Shown here piece by piece: positions 6,252-7,028 of a DNA stretch of 7,028 bases (its first letter is position 1; every line of letters starts with the position of its first letter). The stretch spans positions 1 to 7,028 of the forward strand of contig JACRUB010000011.1 in NCBI GenBank assembly GCA_014305015.1, in the 5' to 3' direction. Origin of the DNA: Vulcanimicrobiota bacterium. GTDB lineage: Bacteria > Vulcanimicrobiota > Vulcanimicrobiia > Vulcanimicrobiales > Vulcanimicrobiaceae. The translations under genes were made by a program, and so were the position numbers. The notes beneath the pieces are model-generated. The model was not told where the DNA came from. It worked only from the letters and a program-made list of their open reading frames with translations, and did no database searches.

Positions 6252-6299
6252 CCAAGAGAGTTTATCACGGGGCGTTAGTACTACGCAACCGACAAAACG

Positions 6300-6977
6300 T
6301 TACTCCAAATCCGGTCGCCTGGACCGGGTCCGCTCTCGCGAAGCCTCCCTTCGCCAGGCGGCGATCTTGGCGTGGTCCCCAGAGAGCAGCACTTCAGGCA
6401 CATCGACCCCCCTGAAGCGGGGCGGCCGTGTGTACGCCGGATAGTCGAGCACCCCGTCTGTGAACGACTCGGCATCCAGGGACTCCGCCCGCACGACCCC
6501 TTCGACCAGGCGTGCTGTCGCATCCATGATAGCCAGGGCCGGAATTTCGCCTCCAGTAAGCACAAAATCGCCGAGCGAGAGCTCTTCAATTGGATACAGC
6601 GCGGCTAACCGGTCGTCGATTCCCTCGTAGTGGCCGCAAACGATGATCAGACGATCTAGCCCACTCAGGCGGACCGCGTCGGCCTGCACGAACGCCCTGC
6701 CAGCCGGGGACGGCATGACGATCAGCCGGCGCTCCCCGGCCGAAGCCTCGGCAAGAATAGCATCGAGGGTCTTGGCGATCGGCTCGATCCGCATGACCAT
6801 CCCGGGGCCGCCCCCGTACGGCGTGTCGTCTGCGCGCTCGCGTCCTTCGAGCGCGTCCAGGATGTGGTGGTAACGGATCTGAATGACTCCGGCCTCAACC
6901 GCTCGCCCGACGATCGAAAGGCCGATGAACGGCGCGAAGACTTCCGGAAAGAGCGTGACCAGATCGATCGTCAGCAT
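6300..6977 (-). CDS. trmD: tRNA (guanine-N1)-methyltransferase TrmD
   Basis: SPOUT-class methyltransferase that makes m1G37 next to the anticodon of tRNAs reading CNN-type codons (Leu, Pro and Arg), preventing +1 frameshifts; it uses S-adenosylmethionine and acts as a dimer. The protein has 225 residues, near the usual 230-250, with a slightly short C-terminus. Motifs: N-terminal IDLVTLFPEVF (4-14), PYGGGPGMVMR (53-63), the trefoil-knot AdoMet site with SPAG (90-93), CGHYEGIDDR (114-123) and LSLGDFVLTGGE (133-144), then GVLDYPAYTRPPRFRG (175-190) and VPEVLLSGDHAKIAAWR (193-209). The ATG at 6975-6977 gives the family N-terminus; no strong ribosome-binding site is visible. At the position I align with the catalytic Asp of E. 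coli TrmD (Asp169, in DSF), this protein has Glu170 in ESF. The usual upstream partner rimM cannot be recognised in the 51 bases left at the window edge. Confidence 0.97.
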   Translation of the reverse strand: MLTIDLVTLFPEVFAPFIGLSIVGRAVEAGVIQIRYHHILDALEGRERADDTPYGGGPGMVMRIEPIAKTLDAILAEASAGERRLIVMPSPAGRAFVQADAVRLSGLDRLIIVCGHYEGIDDRLAALYPIEELSLGDFVLTGGEIPALAIMDATARLVEGVVRAESLDAESFTDGVLDYPAYTRPPRFRGVDVPEVLLSGDHAKIAAWRREASRERTRSRRPDLE

Positions 6978-7028
6978 AGAAATGAAGTGTTCAACCTGCG
7001 CAAACTCGCGGCATTTTTCCGGCCCCGG

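Noticed and set aside
6234..6262. TTGACC on the plus strand followed by a weak -10-like block, a possible rightward promoter
   Set aside because: The -10 match is poor, and transcription would run antisense into trmD with no gene to serve.
6971..7028. A short minus-strand frame ending in TGA that overlaps the trmD ATG, a possible rimM 3' end
   Set aside because: Only about 18 codons are visible and they do not resemble the RimM C-terminus. Another frame is also open through the edge, so no gene can be called.

Overview
This window is a run of conserved housekeeping genes. All genes I can support lie on the minus strand, so transcription runs from right to left. In that order they are trmD (tRNA m1G37 methyltransferase), rplS (ribosomal protein L19), two tandem type I signal peptidase genes (lepB-like), rbgA/ylqF (ribosome-assembly GTPase), rnhB (RNase HII), yraN (UPF0102 nuclease-fold protein), a soluble Ser/Thr protein kinase with a helical, TPR-like tail, and an APC-family amino-acid permease that runs off the left edge. 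No rRNA, tRNA, CRISPR array, insertion sequence or phage gene was seen. Plus-strand open frames look like antisense shadows of GC-rich coding DNA.

Layout: trmD (6300-6977) is separated from rplS by about 194 bases. This is the only real intergenic space, and it holds a candidate promoter and a GC-rich hairpin in the rplS leader. From rplS to the permease the genes are packed with gaps of 0 to 13 bases or overlaps of 4 to 26 bases. Several starts are non-ATG (GTG for the second lepB, rbgA and the permease). This points to one translationally coupled transcript. The order trmD-rplS-lepB-rbgA-rnhB-yraN is a widespread bacterial arrangement linking tRNA modification, 50S subunit maturation, protein export and genome maintenance. 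The kinase and permease at the 3' end are additions to that core.

Organism: the DNA is GC-rich and bacterial. The core order fits Gram-positive, Chloroflexi-like and several candidate phyla. The general look, including a soluble Ser/Thr kinase, suggests an environmental lineage such as Eremiobacterota (WPS-2) or a relative, but this is an impression and not a demonstrated assignment.

The most notable points are these. The first signal peptidase has no ATG, GTG or TTG start anywhere upstream of its catalytic serine, although its frame encodes a full N-terminal membrane region. The RbgA homologue has SRED where the G4 guanine-recognition motif is normally NKxD. The kinase is a membrane-free Hanks-type enzyme with a TPR-like tail, coupled to the end of the operon. 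I see no convincing new multi-gene system here.
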